Positions 6,587-7,570 of a DNA stretch of 7,570 nt are shown here, one piece after another. The notes under the pieces are model-generated. The model ran no database searches. It saw nothing but the letters and a program-made list of their open reading frames with translations, and had not been told where the DNA came from. Source of the DNA: an uncultured beta proteobacterium (lineage in GTDB: Bacteria; Pseudomonadota; Gammaproteobacteria; Burkholderiales; Burkholderiaceae_C); the NCBI GenBank assembly GCA_903870955.1, contig CAIQEX010000529.1:1-7570 (forward strand), read 5' to 3'. Position 1 is the first letter of the stretch, and each line of letters starts with the position of its first letter. Made by a program: the position numbers and the translations under genes.

Positions 6587-7570
6587 ATGACCACAGCGCC
6601 TGTCAGTCAAGCCAATGCCCGCAACGAGGCGCTGTACCGAAGTCTGGTTCAGGAGGTATCGGCTGGCGGTAGCCCGTTAATGGGCAAATTGGTATCGGCA
6701 GCGCGTCTGGTTTTGCAAGCGCAGGAGGCCGCCACGCGCGATATGCGCGAACGCGACGCCTTGGCGAATTCGGCCAACCAATTGCGCCAGTTTGAACAGC
6801 AACTTTGCAAGAATTTCCCTGCCAACCTGTTGAAGGCCTTTGTCGACCCTGAGGCCGGCAAGAAGTCAAAGGGTTTGTCGGTCGCTGAGGTGCAGTTCGA
6901 CCAGTTGGAACTGATGGATGATGACCAGGTGCAGACGACGGTAACCTTGGCACGGGTCCAGCAAAGTGTGCTGCAGTCGGTCGAGGCCAGTCTGGCCGAT
7001 CTGAATACCCTGGTAAGTCGTGTTTTGGGCTTGGATGTCGTGCGTGCCGATGTCAATCCGTTTCGACCCGAGGCCTATGTCAACGCCCTGAAGGAAACGC
7101 TGGAGCAGACCGAGACCAAGGCGGACACGCAGTTGCTTTGGTGCAATGCCATGACGGCCACTCTTGGCGTGGAGTTGCGGTCGCTGTATGCAGGCTTGTG
7201 CACCCGCTTGCGTAAGGACGGGGTGACTTCCGTGATGTTTTCAACGCCCTCGAACAAAGGCAATGGGAGCGGCGGTACGTCTGACGCAGAAGCGATCCCG
7301 TCAGCATCTTCAGCGTCTGATGCGATGGGTGGAAATGCCCGTGCTGCCTCCGCATCGACTGCAAGGGAACGTCCGGCGCCCATCGCTGTAAGGGCCAAGG
7401 ACGAGACTTTACTTACGCTGGATAAACTGCGCAAATTGCTCTCGGGTGAACTGATGACGCCGTCGTCCGGTAGCCGGGTGGAGCAGTTTTCGGTCCAATT
7501 TGCGCAGCAATTTGAAGACCAGCACGCGGGCCCGGAAACCAGCGGGTTTGATGCGACGGTGCCCGCTGCA
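6587..7570 (+). CDS. DUF1631 domain-containing protein, second copy (3' end outside window)
   Basis: The frame is open from ATG 6587 to the window edge, 328 codons without a stop, so the protein continues beyond it. An AGGA (6580-6583) just ahead of the ATG is a usable ribosome binding site. The segment from QFDQLELMDDDQV (103-115) onward aligns with the first copy. Shared points are NPFRPEAYVNAL (157-168), LGVELRSLYAGL (193-204) and TLDKLRKLLSGEL (277-289, one residue different). The N-terminal 100 residues are diverged but similarly helical. A Ser/Ala/Gly-rich segment (about 217-270) makes the linker before TLDK some 30 residues longer than in the first copy. No signal peptide or membrane helix is seen. 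The gap to ettA is 17 nt with no terminator, so cotranscription is likely. Function is unknown, and the C-terminal beta-rich module expected for the family cannot be checked here. Confidence 0.82.
   Translation, partial: MTTAPVSQANARNEALYRSLVQEVSAGGSPLMGKLVSAARLVLQAQEAATRDMRERDALANSANQLRQFEQQLCKNFPANLLKAFVDPEAGKKSKGLSVAEVQFDQLELMDDDQVQTTVTLARVQQSVLQSVEASLADLNTLVSRVLGLDVVRADVNPFRPEAYVNALKETLEQTETKADTQLLWCNAMTATLGVELRSLYAGLCTRLRKDGVTSVMFSTPSNKGNGSGGTSDAEAIPSASSASDAMGGNARAASASTARERPAPIAVRAKDETLLTLDKLRKLLSGELMTPSSGSRVEQFSVQFAQQFEDQHAGPETSGFDATVPAA

Overview
The window is a stretch of chromosome, probably from a beta-proteobacterium of the order Burkholderiales (Comamonadaceae or Rhodoferax-like by overall feel). 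This rests on recognising RhlE, EttA and DUF1631-type proteins and on the moderately high GC content; no marker gene settles the genus. I see no transposase, integrase, tRNA, rRNA or CRISPR array. It looks like ordinary core genome, with some regulatory structure and one poorly understood protein family present twice.

Layout. The left third is read on the minus strand. rhlE (470-2254), a DEAD-box RNA helicase with a long Gly/Arg/Asn-rich tail, is followed 86 bp downstream by the start of a membrane-anchored protein (383 to beyond position 1). That protein starts with TTG behind a good ribosome binding site and probably enters an HDOD domain just before the window edge. A 302-bp divergent intergenic region (2255-2556) separates rhlE from the plus-strand genes. 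It contains several inverted and direct repeats, including a hairpin that overlaps the likely rhlE ribosome binding site.

The right two thirds are read on the plus strand: a 750-aa DUF1631-family protein (2557-4809), a 98-bp gap with a terminator-like structure and a compact inverted repeat, ettA (4908-6569), and a second, divergent DUF1631-family protein (6587 to beyond 7570). The second copy starts only 17 nt after ettA and is very likely cotranscribed with it. The two DUF1631 proteins share the same architecture and an almost identical TLDKLR(R/K)LLSGEL segment, so they are paralogues on either side of ettA.

How the genes might work together. RhlE (RNA remodelling, ribosome assembly, RNA decay) and EttA (ATP-dependent gating of the first elongation steps) both act on RNA or ribosomes. 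HDOD and DUF1631 proteins are usually linked to signalling or are unassigned. The most notable points are the ettA/DUF1631 linkage and the structured rhlE leader. Neither is shown to be a new system by sequence alone.
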